This document shows, one piece after another, positions 42,084 through 51,551 of a stretch of 64,000 bases of DNA (position 1 is its first letter; each line of letters begins with the position of its first letter). Where the stretch lies: the NCBI RefSeq assembly GCF_037078405.1, contig NZ_JAYMGZ010000002.1, positions 496,001 through 560,000 of the forward strand, in the 5' to 3' direction. This stretch comes from Haloarcula sp. DT43. GTDB lineage: Archaea; Halobacteriota; Halobacteria; Halobacteriales; Haloarculaceae. The notes under the pieces were generated by a model, which saw only the letters and a list, made by a program, of their open reading frames with translations, searched no databases and was not told where the DNA came from. The position numbers were made by a program, and so were the translations under genes.

Positions 42084-44540
42084 ATGCCTCAGCAACCTGA
42101 CAGCAGACCGACCGTTCTCGTCGTCGGGTCGCTGGACCCCGTGGCACAGCGTCTGCGCGACCGTGGCGTAACCGTCTCGCGGGTCTCGGGAACGACGGCG
42201 GCCGTCGAACGGGTCGACGGGGGCGGCGTCGACTGCGTCGTCGCGGCGTATCGGACAGCACCGCTCACCGGCGTCGAACTCGCCGGGTCCGTCCAGTCGC
42301 AGGCCGACGTGCCGACCGTAGTCGTCGGGGACGCCCCCGACGGCGCGAACGACGTACCGGGCGTCCACCGGGTGGTGGCAGACGCCGGGCCAGAGGACGT
42401 CGCCGACGCGGTTTTGCGGGCCGTCGAGTCACGGACCGACGGGCTCGACCCGGAGCCGGCGGCGCTGACCGGGTCGTCCGACGTGTACGAGACGATTCTC
42501 GGGACGGCCGCCGACGGCATCTACTTGCTCGACGCCGACGGCCGCGTGCAAACGGTCAACGACGCGCTGCTTTCGAAGACGGGCTACGACCGGACGGAAC
42601 TGCTCGGCGAGCACGTCTCCGTGCTGATATCCGAGGAGGACGTCGCCCGCGGCGAGCGGCGAATCGCCGAGGAGCTCCGGAAGCCGGAGCCGAGCGTCGT
42701 CTCGCTGCCGGTCACGCTCGAACGCGCGGACGGAACGACCTGCCCCATCGAGTGCCGCATCGGCCTCCTGACAGCGGACGGGACGCTCCGCGGGACCGTC
42801 GGCGTCTGCCGGGACGCCAGCGACCAGCGGAGCCACGAGGAGACGCTGACTGAACTCCACGACAGCAGCCGGGCACTGCTGGCCGCGGAGTCGAGCCACG
42901 AGGTCAGCGACGCCGTCGTCGAGGCGGCCGAGACTATCCTCGATATCGAGGTGGCGAGCGTATACCGGTTCGACGAGGCGGCGAACGCGCTCCGACCGCA
43001 GACGTGGTCCGAACAGACGGCCGTCCTGCTCGGGGACCCCCCGACCTTTCGCGCGGGGGAGGGCATCGCCTGGGAGGTGTTCGTGAGCGGGACCTCCCGC
43101 ATGTACGACGACGTGTCGCAAGCGCCGGCGGCGTACAACCCGCAGACGCCGATACGCGCCGAGGTCTGCGTCCCGGTCGGGGACCACGGAGTCTTGCTGT
43201 TCGGCTCGACGACCGCCGGAGAGTACGACGACCGAACCGTCGAACTGGCCGAAATCCTGGCCGCGAACGCCGAGGCCGCTTACGACCGGATGGAACGGGA
43301 CGCCCGGCTCCACGAGCGCGACCGGGAGCTACGCGAGCAGAACCGGCGGCTCACCCAGCTGGAGGAAATCAACGACCGGGTGCGCCAGATAGCCCACGAA
43401 CTGGTCGGGGCGACGACCAGGGCCGACATCGAGCGCATCGTCTGTGACCGGCTGGCCTCGCTGGAGGACCACGAGTTCGTCTGGATAGGCGACGCCGACA
43501 CCGTCGGGTCGACTGTGACGCCGCGGTTCTGGGCCGGGACGAAACGCGGCTATCTCGATGCCGTCACCGTCGACGCCGAGGCGACGGCCCCGGAGCCGAC
43601 GGCCCGGGCCGCCCAGACGCAGGGGCCGGTGGTGACACGGGTAAGCGACGAGCTCCGGAGCGGGCGCTGGCAGCGGGAGGCGCTGACCCGGGACTACCGG
43701 TCGGTGGCCAGCTTCCCGCTCCGGCACGGCGGGGTCCCGTACGGGACGCTGTCCGTGTACGCCAGCCGCGTCGACGCCTTCGAGGGGGAGACCGAAGCCG
43801 TGCTGACCCAACTCGCCCGGACGGTCGGTCACGCAATCGCCACGGTCACCCAGCGACGGGCGCTGCTCGCTGACACCCGGGCGGAACTGGTTTTCGGCAT
43901 CGAACAGCAGGCGACGGTGCTGTTCACGCTGGCCGATGCCCTCGACTGCGAGCTGTCGGTCACCCGCCTGCTGCCACAGTCCGGCCGGACCTCGCTCGCG
44001 TTCGGCACGGCGACGGGCGTCACTACGGCGACGTTCCGGACGGTCTGTGAGGACAGCCACGGGGTCGAACGGGCGCGCGTACTGCAGGCCGACGGCGACG
44101 AGATCCGGTTCGAACTGCGGGTCGACGGCCCCTCGGTCGTCGACCCGGTCGGCGACCACGGGGGATCCCTCGAACGGCTCGTCATCGACGACGGGGCCGG
44201 TCTGCTCGAACTGACGGTCCCGGCCGCCGGCGACGTGTCGGCGTTCGTCAACACGTTCGTCGAGCGGTTCCCCGGGACGGAACTGCTCGCGCGACGGGAA
44301 AAGGACCACCGCGAGGAGTCCATCGAGCGGGCGCTGGACTCGCTGACCGAGCGCCAGCGCGAGGTGCTGGAAGTCGCACACAGGCACGGCTACTACGAGT
44401 GGCCCCGGGACAGCACGAGCGAGGTGGTCGCCGAGTCGCTCGACATCTCGGTGCCGACCCTCACCGAACACCTGCGGCGTGCGGAAGCGAAACTGGTCGC
44501 GGCCGTGGTGTCCTCGACCGACGAGCCCGCGGCGAGATAG
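42084..44540 (+). CDS. Bat-like regulator with N-terminal pseudo-receiver, PAS and two GAF domains
   Basis: An 818-residue regulator. Residues about 8-115 have the outline of a response-regulator receiver (PTVLVVGSLDPVAQRL) but the phospho-acceptor aspartate is replaced: the strand reads VDCVVAAYRTAPLTGVEL. Then PAS (about 135-245), GAF (about 250-405), coiled coil, GAF (about 430-590), bat domain (about 595-745) and HTH_10 (LTERQREVLEVAHRHGYYEWP, about 753-773). It is separated by a T-rich terminator from the soluble transducer gene that follows. It may control chemosensory genes; that is only inferred from position. Confidence 0.9.
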   Translation: MPQQPDSRPTVLVVGSLDPVAQRLRDRGVTVSRVSGTTAAVERVDGGGVDCVVAAYRTAPLTGVELAGSVQSQADVPTVVVGDAPDGANDVPGVHRVVADAGPEDVADAVLRAVESRTDGLDPEPAALTGSSDVYETILGTAADGIYLLDADGRVQTVNDALLSKTGYDRTELLGEHVSVLISEEDVARGERRIAEELRKPEPSVVSLPVTLERADGTTCPIECRIGLLTADGTLRGTVGVCRDASDQRSHEETLTELHDSSRALLAAESSHEVSDAVVEAAETILDIEVASVYRFDEAANALRPQTWSEQTAVLLGDPPTFRAGEGIAWEVFVSGTSRMYDDVSQAPAAYNPQTPIRAEVCVPVGDHGVLLFGSTTAGEYDDRTVELAEILAANAEAAYDRMERDARLHERDRELREQNRRLTQLEEINDRVRQIAHELVGATTRADIERIVCDRLASLEDHEFVWIGDADTVGSTVTPRFWAGTKRGYLDAVTVDAEATAPEPTARAAQTQGPVVTRVSDELRSGRWQREALTRDYRSVASFPLRHGGVPYGTLSVYASRVDAFEGETEAVLTQLARTVGHAIATVTQRRALLADTRAELVFGIEQQATVLFTLADALDCELSVTRLLPQSGRTSLAFGTATGVTTATFRTVCEDSHGVERARVLQADGDEIRFELRVDGPSVVDPVGDHGGSLERLVIDDGAGLLELTVPAAGDVSAFVNTFVERFPGTELLARREKDHREESIERALDSLTERQREVLEVAHRHGYYEWPRDSTSEVVAESLDISVPTLTEHLRRAEAKLVAAVVSSTDEPAAR

Positions 44541-44556
44541 CCGACTGTCCCCCGTG

Positions 44557-44562
44557 TTTTTT
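44557..44562 (+). terminator. T-tract terminator after the Bat-like gene
   Basis: Six T residues 17 bases after the stop, preceded by CCCCCGTG. T-rich tracts without a hairpin are the usual archaeal termination signal. A short palindrome CCCGC-TT-GCGGG at 44597-44608 lies further down. Confidence 0.45.
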
Positions 44563-44664
44563 CGACTGATAATTCTGACCCTCTGATGTTAGGCCACCCG
44601 CTTGCGGGCCCCTATGCTGTTTGGCACACTCTGTATGTGGGTCTGTGTCAATGGTGCTGATACA

Positions 44665-46269
44665 ATGTTGTCTCTACTGGCGTCAGCAGTCGGAGACGGT
44701 ACCACCACCCGGCAATCGGCCCCGACCGACGGCGACGAGGGCCGGACCGACGAGGCGGCCGCGATGCTCGACAGCGTCCTCGATGGGCTGGCGAAACCGA
44801 CGTTCGTGACCGACGACGCCGGGACGATTACCCACGTCAACAGCCAGGCGCTGGACCTGTTCGGCGTGACCCGCGACGCGGCGCTCGGGGCCCGGCCGAT
44901 TGACCTCCACGACGGGTCGAGCGCGGATTTGGTCGCCGAGGCGCTGGAGTCCCGGCGCGACATACAGGAACGCGAACTGACAATCGACATCGGCACCGAG
45001 ACCGTGCCGGTGAGCAAGACGGTGACGCTCCTGTTCGACGACGGCGACGTCTGCCGCGGCGCGCTCGAAGTCGTCGACGACATCTCCGAGCGGAAAGCCA
45101 AAGCGCGGAAGGTCGACGCCCTCGACCGGTACCGCCGGGACGCCCTCGACGACCTGCAGGGGAAACTCCGGAAACTCGCCGAGGGCGACCTGACCATCGA
45201 CCCGACGGTCCCGGCCTCCGAGTCGGAGTTCGAGGAGGTCCGGGCCATCTACGAGGAGTTCGAGTCGATGAACGCGGACCTCACGGCGGCCGTCGACAAC
45301 ATCCGGGCGGTCATCGAGTCCCTGACCGCGCAGTCGGACGACCTCGCCGACAGCGGCGAGGACCTCTCCGCCTCGGCGGAGGAGGTAACCGCCTCGATTC
45401 AGCAGATAGACGCCTCCTCGACGGAGCTGACCGACGGCGCCGAGAGCCTCGCCGAGGAGACCCAGCAGGCGACGGCCAGCGTCGACGACCTCTCGGCGTC
45501 AATCGAAGAGATTACCGCCACCGTCCAGCAGATAGACGCCCGGTCAGCCGAGGCCGAAGCCCTCGCCGAGGACGGCGTCGCGGAAATCGACCGGACGGTC
45601 GGCCAGATTCGGAACGCGACCGACGCGACCAGTTCCGTCGCGTCCGAGATAGACTCCCTCGAAGCGAAGATGGGCCGGGTCGGCGACATCGTCGAGATGA
45701 TAGCCGACATCGCCGAGCAGACGAACATGCTGGCGCTGAACGCGAACATCGAAGCCGCCCGCGCCGGCGAGGATGGACAGGGCTTTGCGGTCGTCGCAAA
45801 CGAGGTCAAGAGCCTGGCCGAGGAGTCCCAGGAGTCCGCCGACGACATCGCGGCCATCATCGCGGAAGTCCAGGACCAGACCGACGAGGTCGTCAGCAGT
45901 ATCCGCGAGGCAAACACCGAAGTCGAGGAGGGGGCCGACGCGGTCGAGCGGGTCGGGAGTCAGCTCGACGACATCAAGGCGCGGGTCGAACAGACCAGCG
46001 ACGGCGTGACCGAGATTACCGATGCCGTCGAACGCCAGGCCGAGAACGCCGAGCAGGTCGCGTCGCTGGTCGAGAACAGCTCCGGCCTCGCCGAGGAAAT
46101 CACCGCTTCGGTCCAGCAGATTTCCGCCGGCCTGGACGAGCAGTCGGCCGCGATGGACCAGGTCGCCGCAAGCTCCCAGCAGCTCAACAGGATGAGCGAG
46201 GACCTCTACGAGCAAATCGACCGGTTTCGGCTCCACAGCGACGAGAACGCGAACCTCGACGGCGTGTAA
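44665..46269 (+). CDS. soluble methyl-accepting chemotaxis transducer with N-terminal PAS domain
   Basis: A 534-residue transducer without convincing transmembrane helices, so cytoplasmic. A PAS domain (about 35-130, [20 protein letters not shown]) is followed by a HAMP-like segment ([16 protein letters not shown]), methylation helices and the signalling tip [20 protein letters not shown] (about 350-369). The ATG at 44665 has a GGTG eight bases upstream and was chosen; the ATG at 44614 would add 17 residues including Cys-rich LCMWVC and cannot be excluded. The PAS pocket may bind heme, flavin or a metabolite; the ligand is not visible. It should signal to CheA. Confidence 0.9.
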   Translation: MLSLLASAVGDGTTTRQSAPTDGDEGRTDEAAAMLDSVLDGLAKPTFVTDDAGTITHVNSQALDLFGVTRDAALGARPIDLHDGSSADLVAEALESRRDIQERELTIDIGTETVPVSKTVTLLFDDGDVCRGALEVVDDISERKAKARKVDALDRYRRDALDDLQGKLRKLAEGDLTIDPTVPASESEFEEVRAIYEEFESMNADLTAAVDNIRAVIESLTAQSDDLADSGEDLSASAEEVTASIQQIDASSTELTDGAESLAEETQQATASVDDLSASIEEITATVQQIDARSAEAEALAEDGVAEIDRTVGQIRNATDATSSVASEIDSLEAKMGRVGDIVEMIADIAEQTNMLALNANIEAARAGEDGQGFAVVANEVKSLAEESQESADDIAAIIAEVQDQTDEVVSSIREANTEVEEGADAVERVGSQLDDIKARVEQTSDGVTEITDAVERQAENAEQVASLVENSSGLAEEITASVQQISAGLDEQSAAMDQVAASSQQLNRMSEDLYEQIDRFRLHSDENANLDGV

Positions 46270-46281
46270 CGGCCGGTCCCG

Positions 46282-47262
46282 TCAGGTCCACTGGTCCAGC
46301 CCGGTCTGGACGAGCGACTCGTCGATGCGCTCGAACCCGCGGGCGACCTCGTCGGCGTCGACCTCCCACTGCTCGGTGACGAACGCGCGGGCGGCGTCGA
46401 TGTCCGGGTCGAGGCTGTCCGGAATCTCGTAGTCGTCGGTGACGGCGGGGTCGAGAAACAGGTCCCGGATGCGGTCGGCGTGGTCGATGTGGTCACCGCG
46501 GGCCTTGAGGACGGCGTAGAGGTCGCCGTGTTCGCGGAGTTCTTTGACCGCAGTCTTCGGTCCGATGCCGGAGATGCCCTCGTTGAAGTCCGTGCCCATC
46601 AGGATGGCGGCGTCGACCAGTTGCTCCCAGGTGAGGTCGTGCCGGTCGAGCGTGGCCTCGAAGTCCATCAGTTCGGGGTCGCCTTTCGACGTGAGTTGGC
46701 GGAGCGTCAGCGGCGCGCCGAAGAGCAGGGCGTCGTAGTCCTCGGTCCCGACGTAGTCCACGTCGCCCCGTCTGGCCATCACCGACGCCTGCCCCTCGCC
46801 TTCCGCCGGGGCGTCGACGATAGGGACGTCGAGCAGTTCCAGCAGGTCCCGCGTCGTATCGACGATGGTGTCGGTCAGCCGCTGGGTCCGGGAGTCGAGC
46901 TTGGCGACGCGGGTGGTGTCGCCCGCGGCACGCGCTTCTTCGAGTTCGGACTCGTACTTCTCGCGCTGTTCGCGTCGCTTCTCGACCTCGTCGTCCTTGA
47001 GGTCCGTGACCGCGCCGTCGAAGACGAACACCGGCGTCATGTCGTGTTCGAAGAACTTCGGCAGGCCCTGGACGACGCCGATGAGGTTCGCCACCTCCTC
47101 GCCGTCGCCCGTCGTGTATTTCGATTCGCCGGTGAACTTCACCGTCGTCGTCAGATAGCGATAGAGCCAGTTGTGGGCGTCAACGGCGACGACGCTCCCG
47201 CCGAGGTCGGCGAACGGCACGTCTTCGAGCGCCGCGAGCGAGCGGAGGTCTGCGTTTCCCAT
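46282..47262 (-). CDS. fen: flap endonuclease 1
   Basis: A 326-residue FEN1 for Okazaki-fragment processing and repair. N-domain: [19 protein letters not shown] (about 19-37) and [16 protein letters not shown]-domain: [20 protein letters not shown] (about 150-169) and [12 protein letters not shown]-like catalytic acids; helix-hairpin: [13 protein letters not shown]. The C-terminus ends QTGLDQWT, a PCNA-interacting (PIP-type) tail with Trp as the last aromatic. The ATG at 47262 gives the canonical MGNADLRSL start. Confidence 0.96.
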   Translation of the reverse strand: MGNADLRSLAALEDVPFADLGGSVVAVDAHNWLYRYLTTTVKFTGESKYTTGDGEEVANLIGVVQGLPKFFEHDMTPVFVFDGAVTDLKDDEVEKRREQREKYESELEEARAAGDTTRVAKLDSRTQRLTDTIVDTTRDLLELLDVPIVDAPAEGEGQASVMARRGDVDYVGTEDYDALLFGAPLTLRQLTSKGDPELMDFEATLDRHDLTWEQLVDAAILMGTDFNEGISGIGPKTAVKELREHGDLYAVLKARGDHIDHADRIRDLFLDPAVTDDYEIPDSLDPDIDAARAFVTEQWEVDADEVARGFERIDESLVQTGLDQWT

Positions 47263-47311
47263 TGGCAGTCGTTGGGGGGACAGCGGTTTGAATCTCCCGG
47301 AGCGGGGTGGA

Positions 47312-47860
47312 TTACTCGGACGATGCGGCTGGCCGCTCACTCCAGGAGTCGAGGACCGCTGGGGGAGCTGTGTCTGCCTTCGCCGCCAGGAACGACTCCT
47401 CCTCGGACGAGAGGTCGCGCTCGCGGAACCGGTTGAGGCCGTCCTGATACCGCTCGGTGCTCCGGTCGCCCGGCCAGCCCAGGTCGAGTTCGGCCATTCC
47501 CGACTCGGTGCCGCTGAAACAGAACCCAGCTCGGTAGGCGGCCTGGTAGGAGAAGGGGTTGTTGACGCCGATGGTGACGCGGTCGAAGCCCCGCTCAGTG
47601 GCCCGCTCCCGGACGAACCGGAGGAGGCGCGCCCCGAGTCGCTCGCCCTGCCGGTCCTGCCGAACGGTGATGTACCGGACACAGAGCGTGTCGGGGTCGG
47701 TTCGGTCGGCGTCGAACGCGGCCGCGGCCACGACGCCGTCGTCCCCGACGACTGCCTTCCCCGTCGAGGTCATCACGAACTTGCCCGCGTACGCGAACTG
47801 CTCGTAGTCCAGCCGGAGCCGGTGGCCGTCATCGGGCCAGCCCAGCAGCGCGAACTCCAT
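47312..47860 (-). CDS. GNAT-family acetyltransferase
   Basis: A 182-residue N-acetyltransferase. The acetyl-CoA loop is [20 protein letters not shown] (about 97-116), followed by [25 protein letters not shown], the usual motif B. It starts [19 protein letters not shown]. The acceptor is unknown. It lies 49 bases upstream of fen on the same strand and may share its transcript. Confidence 0.88.
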   Translation of the reverse strand: MEFALLGWPDDGHRLRLDYEQFAYAGKFVMTSTGKAVVGDDGVVAAAAFDADRTDPDTLCVRYITVRQDRQGERLGARLLRFVRERATERGFDRVTIGVNNPFSYQAAYRAGFCFSGTESGMAELDLGWPGDRSTERYQDGLNRFRERDLSSEEESFLAAKADTAPPAVLDSWSERPAASSE

Positions 47861-47978
47861 GGCTCACCGGACGGCCCCTGGCCTGTAATCAGTGCTGGTC
47901 CGCGCCGGCCGACCGCGTCCGACCGCTCGCCGCCGTCGAATCCGGGAGAGGGAAGTGGTCGGAGCGGGAACCCCCTGT

Positions 47979-48392
47979 ATGAGCGTTTCGACGGTGGGGA
48001 ACGGTCGTGTCGAACTGTCCGCCCGGACGGCGCTGGTCGCCGTCGGTGACCTGCTGGCGATTGCGCTGTTCGTCGGCGTCGGCGAGGTGACCCACGGCAT
48101 CAATCCGATACTCAACCCGGGCCGGTTCGCCGGGACGCTGACGCCGTTCTACGTCGGCTGGCTCCTCGTCGCGGGTGTCGGGGGGCTGTACACCGCCGCC
48201 GCGACCGGGACCGTGCGGGCGGCGGTCGGCCGCGCGTTCGCCGGGTGGGTCGTAGCGGTCGGGATTGCCCAGGGGCTCCGGTCGACGGCGCTGTTTCCCG
48301 GCAACGCGGCGGTGACGTTCGCGCTCGTGTCCGTGCTCGTCGGCGGCACGCTGCTGGTGCTCTGGCGCGGCGCGTTCGCAGTCGTAAAATAG
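47979..48392 (+). CDS. DUF3054 membrane protein
   Basis: A 137-residue protein with four helices and the DUF3054 pattern: LVAVGDLLAIALFVGVGEVTHG (about 20-41), the FYVGWLLVAGVGGLYT helix, and AGWVVAVGIAQGLRS. Similar proteins are found in actinobacteria and haloarchaea without known role. The ATG at 47979 gives MSVSTVGNG. It is divergent from the GNAT gene. Confidence 0.82.
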   Translation: MSVSTVGNGRVELSARTALVAVGDLLAIALFVGVGEVTHGINPILNPGRFAGTLTPFYVGWLLVAGVGGLYTAAATGTVRAAVGRAFAGWVVAVGIAQGLRSTALFPGNAAVTFALVSVLVGGTLLVLWRGAFAVVK

Positions 48393-48420
48393 GCGTCTCC
48401 GGCGCGGGCGCAGTCGACGA

Positions 48421-48588
48421 CTACCGTTGGTCGTCGAGTTCGAGCGACTCTGTCGACTGAATCCACGCCTGGTGGTTCTCCCGGTCGTAGATTACGAACT
48501 CCTCGTCGCCGATGTTCAGTTCGGCGTACCGTCGTTCTTGGTCGTCGGTCGCAGCGCCCGTCGTGTCGTCCGTTGCGTTCGTGCTCAT
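48421..48588 (-). CDS. small acidic haloarchaeal protein, function unknown
   Basis: A 55-residue protein starting MSTNATDDTTGAATDDQERR. The C-terminal half (YAELNIGDEEFVIYDRENHQAWIQS, about 22-46) alternates polar and hydrophobic residues as in a small beta-domain. It resembles short haloarchaeal DUF7331-type proteins, which is a weak match by eye. The start at 48588 is supported by protein composition: the upstream in-frame stretch is basic and out of character. A TATA-like CTTATTAGG lies about 60 bases upstream. Confidence 0.6.
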   Translation of the reverse strand: MSTNATDDTTGAATDDQERRYAELNIGDEEFVIYDRENHQAWIQSTESLELDDQR

Positions 48589-48683
48589 TGTCTCGTTTGG
48601 AAGCGGCCTTACCGTCTTTCTCCGGCTTACCGTATCCCGGCGCACCTAATAAGCACACGGACCCAGTTATCACAGGAGAAAAC

Positions 48684-48712
48684 AGGGTGCATTACCACTC
48701 CACGTGCACCCT
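48684..48712. repeat. 8-bp inverted repeat/hairpin
   Basis: AGGGTGCA (48684-48691) and TGCACCCT (48705-48712) around a 13-base loop. It lies about 100 bases upstream of the small acidic protein gene on the opposite strand. It could be a transcript end, part of a small RNA, or an operator. Confidence 0.4.
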
Positions 48713-49022
48713 CATCTAGTTCTCAAAATCTGAAAACAGTGGGGTAGGGCGCGCTGTCCCGAGAAACGGAGCGCCGGGACAACCGTCAGCACATCTCGGA
48801 CGCCAATCCACGCTCCAGTCCCCGTTCGCATGCCACCGCGCCCGCGGGCCAGCACAACATCGCGGACCGGTCCCGACCTTATATTGTGAGCCAGTCTCAC
48901 GAACCAGGGTATATTAACTTTGCCCCACTATCCAACTCATAACTTATAGAGATGTTCCGTAGCGGGTACCTGGCAAATTCGTAGGGGCCATCGAATGTAT
49001 TACGACGCATTTTAGGGAAACG

Positions 49023-49030
49023 TTTATATA
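49023..49030 (+). promoter_or_regulatory. TATA box of the small membrane protein gene
   Basis: TTTATATA about 31 bases before the ATG at 49059. One of the best TATA boxes in the window, suggesting strong transcription with a leaderless or nearly leaderless mRNA. Confidence 0.65.
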
Positions 49031-49058
49031 CCAAACTCCCATAGTATAATTCATACTT

Positions 49059-49292
49059 ATGACGGGTTACTACGACATCATTCTCGGACTCATCCCGCTC
49101 GCAATGGCCGGCATCACCGCGACCCTGTTCGTCGGCGGCTTCGAACTGACGACGGCGATTCCGATGGCCTCCGTCGTGGCTGTCGGCCTCATCGGTCACG
49201 CGATGTTCGTCCGCGCACCCGTCGACCCGGTCCCGAGCGAAGCGCCGACCCAGGGGAGCGCGCAGTCGGACCCGCTCCAGACGGCGGACTGA
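49059..49292 (+). CDS. small two-helix membrane protein, function unknown
   Basis: A 77-residue protein with two hydrophobic helices (IILGLIPLAMAGITATLFVGG, about 7-27, and TAIPMASVVAVGLIGHAMFV, about 32-51) and a polar tail rich in Pro, Gln and Ser. It is preceded by a strong TATA box, so it is probably highly expressed. Similar small membrane proteins occur widely in haloarchaea. The role is unknown. Confidence 0.75.
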   Translation: MTGYYDIILGLIPLAMAGITATLFVGGFELTTAIPMASVVAVGLIGHAMFVRAPVDPVPSEAPTQGSAQSDPLQTAD

Positions 49293-49405
49293 GCGCCCTC
49301 TCACCCGTCTTTTCGACGCTTTTCAGCAGGTACCAGTGACCGCGGCCGTCCCGAACCATCGTCGCTGCCGGACAGTATAAGGGCCGGTCGGCCGAACGTC
49401 GGGGT

Positions 49406-50413
49406 ATGACAACGGATGCGACAGCGCTGTTCCTGCAGAGCGACGAGGTCGCCGACCTCGCCGACCCCGCCGAGTACGTCGACGCCGTCCGGGAGGGGTA
49501 CCGCCAGCGCGGCGAGGGTGCCCCGGCGACCCCCAGAACGACGCTGTTCTCGGACGAGCCGGCCGGCATGCTGACCGGCTATCTCGCGATTCTCCCCGAC
49601 ACCGGCGCGATGGGTGGGTACACCTACGCGGCCGGCTTCGGCGGACGGGACGCACATTTCACGCTCCCCATCTTCGACGCCGACAGCGGCGCCCCGCTCG
49701 CCGTCCTCGACGGCGCGAGCATGAACCCACACAAGACCGGCGCGGCCGGGGCCGTCGGCGTCGACGCGCTGGCCCGCCGCGACGCCAGCGACCTCGCGGT
49801 CATCGGCAGCGGGGCACAGGCCCGCGGACAGGTCCGGGCGACGGCGACGGTTCGGGACTTCGACCGCATCGAGGTGTACTCCCCGACGGCCGACCACCGG
49901 GAGTCCTTCGCCGCGGAGATGAACGACGCTCTGGACCCGACGGTCGCGGCCGTCGCCTCGCCCGCCGCGGCAATCGAGGGGGCCGACGTCGTCATCACGG
50001 CGACCGACGCGAGCGAACCGGTGTTCGACGGCGACCTGCTCGAACCGGGGACCCACGTGACCGCGATGGGGCAGTACCACCCCGAGAAGAACGAACTGGA
50101 CGCGACGACGATAGAGCGGGCCACGTACGTCCCGGACCTGCGCGAGCGGGTGACACAGGACGCCGGGTCGTTCATCAACGCCCTCGAGGAGGGCGTCGTC
50201 GACGAGGACCACGTCCACGCCGAACTCGGCGACATCGTCGCCGGCAACGCCCCCGGGCGGCAGTCGCCCGAGGAGATAACGGTGTTCGACTCCGGCGGCA
50301 CGGCCATCGAAACCGTCGCTGCGGGCCACATGCTGTACGAGCGGGCCGCGGCCGAGGGCCGCGGCGAGGAAATCGACTTCGCGCCCGCGAGCGAGGCCCT
50401 GACCGGCCGCTAG
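49406..50413 (+). CDS. ornithine cyclodeaminase/archaeal alanine dehydrogenase family protein
   Basis: A 335-residue member of the OCD/mu-crystallin family. The substrate part includes PRTTLFSDEPAGMLTGYLA and ASMNPHKTGAAGAVGVDAL (about 107-125); the NAD-binding motif is LAVIGSGAQARGQVRATA (about 131-148). The family includes ornithine cyclodeaminase, alanine dehydrogenase and ketimine reductases, and these cannot be told apart here. It shares its TAG stop, through CTAG, with the convergent presenilin-type gene (four-base overlap). Confidence 0.9.
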   Translation: MTTDATALFLQSDEVADLADPAEYVDAVREGYRQRGEGAPATPRTTLFSDEPAGMLTGYLAILPDTGAMGGYTYAAGFGGRDAHFTLPIFDADSGAPLAVLDGASMNPHKTGAAGAVGVDALARRDASDLAVIGSGAQARGQVRATATVRDFDRIEVYSPTADHRESFAAEMNDALDPTVAAVASPAAAIEGADVVITATDASEPVFDGDLLEPGTHVTAMGQYHPEKNELDATTIERATYVPDLRERVTQDAGSFINALEEGVVDEDHVHAELGDIVAGNAPGRQSPEEITVFDSGGTAIETVAAGHMLYERAAAEGRGEEIDFAPASEALTGR

Positions 50414-51486
50414 AGGTACGGCCCGAGGCCGAGGGCGTCGACCAGGCTGATGCCGGCGGCGAGCGCGCCGACGATGTATCCGGCGATGGTCCCGCCGTTC
50501 AGGAGCGGGAGTCCCGCGTGCGCGCGCCCCTTCAGAACCATCCACAGCAGTATCGTCAGGCCGACGTAGGACCCGACCATCGCGGTCAGGGCCGGCAGCG
50601 GGACGCCGAACACCGACAGCGCGTCCGTCGAGGCGAAGAAGGCGGCGCTGGCGACGAGTATCGACGGGATGATGGCGTCGCCGAGCCCGATAAACAGCGC
50701 GTCCCGGTCCAGCGGGTCGGCGTGGCTGCCGTTGGACTCGTCGGCCGTATCGGCACCGTCTGCCGACTGGCTCCCGTCCGCACTTGCCGGGCCGTCCACG
50801 TCGACGTCCGTGGGTGTCGGTTCCTCAGTCTGCGTCGAGTCGTCGCCCGTGTCGGCTTCCGCCGCGGGGTCCGGCGTCGTCGCGTCGAGATACGAGTACG
50901 ACAGCGTCATCGGAATCACGAGGACGACCGGCACCTTGAGGTCCATCACGCCGGAGGCCAGCGTGAGCATGTGTTCGGTCCCGTAGACGCTGATGGCGTC
51001 GTACACCGCGAGCACGGTCAGCAGGACCAGCGCCGGCAACACGCCGAAACTGATGCCGAACAGGCCGGCGGCGGCCGCTCCCATCACCGCACCGGCAGCG
51101 TCGATGACGTACCACTCGGGATAGACCAACAGCGCCGCCCCCAGGCCGAGCGCCGACAGGACGGCGACGACGTTGAGCCCGGCGTACGTGACCACCGGCG
51201 GGATTAGCACCTGAAACACGTACAGCGAGAGCCAGGCCGCCGAGAAGACGATGAGCCCGCGGATGAGCTGGTCCACCTCGTAGCGGAAGGCGAGCAACAT
51301 CACCGCGGTCGCGACCAGAATCGCCCCGACGTACATGAGGCTGTTCGTCGGGTCGGAGGGGTCGTCGACGGCCTGGTAGCCGGCCGACTCGAAGGGCTGG
51401 ACGAGCGCCAGCGCGCCGAGTTGGACGAACAGGAAGATACCAGCGATAAGGCCACAACCGCCGAGGATTCGCCACCGTCGCTCCAT
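50410..51486 (-). CDS. presenilin/signal-peptide-peptidase family intramembrane aspartyl protease
   Basis: A 358-residue protein with about nine helices. The catalytic aspartates are in VLAVYDAISVYGTEHM (helix 6, about 175-190) and LFIGLGDAIIPSILVASA (helix 7, about 268-285). The C-terminal PAL-type motif is GLPLLNGG (about 330-337), in which the alanine is leucine. Between helices 6 and 7 lies an acidic, low-complexity loop of about 70 residues. Archaeal homologues (PSH) cleave membrane-spanning helices; the natural substrate is unknown. The ATG at 51486 gives MERRWRILGGCG. Confidence 0.9.
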   Translation of the reverse strand: MERRWRILGGCGLIAGIFLFVQLGALALVQPFESAGYQAVDDPSDPTNSLMYVGAILVATAVMLLAFRYEVDQLIRGLIVFSAAWLSLYVFQVLIPPVVTYAGLNVVAVLSALGLGAALLVYPEWYVIDAAGAVMGAAAAGLFGISFGVLPALVLLTVLAVYDAISVYGTEHMLTLASGVMDLKVPVVLVIPMTLSYSYLDATTPDPAAEADTGDDSTQTEEPTPTDVDVDGPASADGSQSADGADTADESNGSHADPLDRDALFIGLGDAIIPSILVASAAFFASTDALSVFGVPLPALTAMVGSYVGLTILLWMVLKGRAHAGLPLLNGGTIAGYIVGALAAGISLVDALGLGPYL

Positions 51487-51551
51487 GCACGTACCTCCTG
51501 CAGGAACGCGTTTGAGCGTTACGAAGCGCGTACGGGCGGCGAATCGGCCAG

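Larger units (their letters stand above)
48589..49058. other. 470-base A/T-richer intergenic region with hairpin and several TATA-like boxes
   Basis: No protein gene longer than a few codons is supported. The region contains the promoter of the 48421-48588 gene, a hairpin at 48684-48712, TATA-like TTATATTG (about 48879-48886), a 5-bp inverted repeat GTGAG-CCAGT-CTCAC (about 48886-48900), a second TATA-like TATATTAA (48910-48917), a 10-codon frame from ATG 48952, and the promoter of the next gene. It is lower in GC than most of the window. An untranslated RNA is possible. Confidence 0.5.

Noticed and set aside
44614-44664. Upstream start of the soluble transducer giving a Cys-rich N-terminus (LCMWVC)
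   Set aside because: No ribosome-binding site precedes ATG 44614, while a GGTG precedes ATG 44665; kept only as an alternative start.
48897-49304. 135-codon minus-strand frame opposite the small membrane protein gene
   Set aside because: Its first half is the shadow of the 49059-49292 gene and the rest is translated A/T-rich promoter DNA; no start signal or family.
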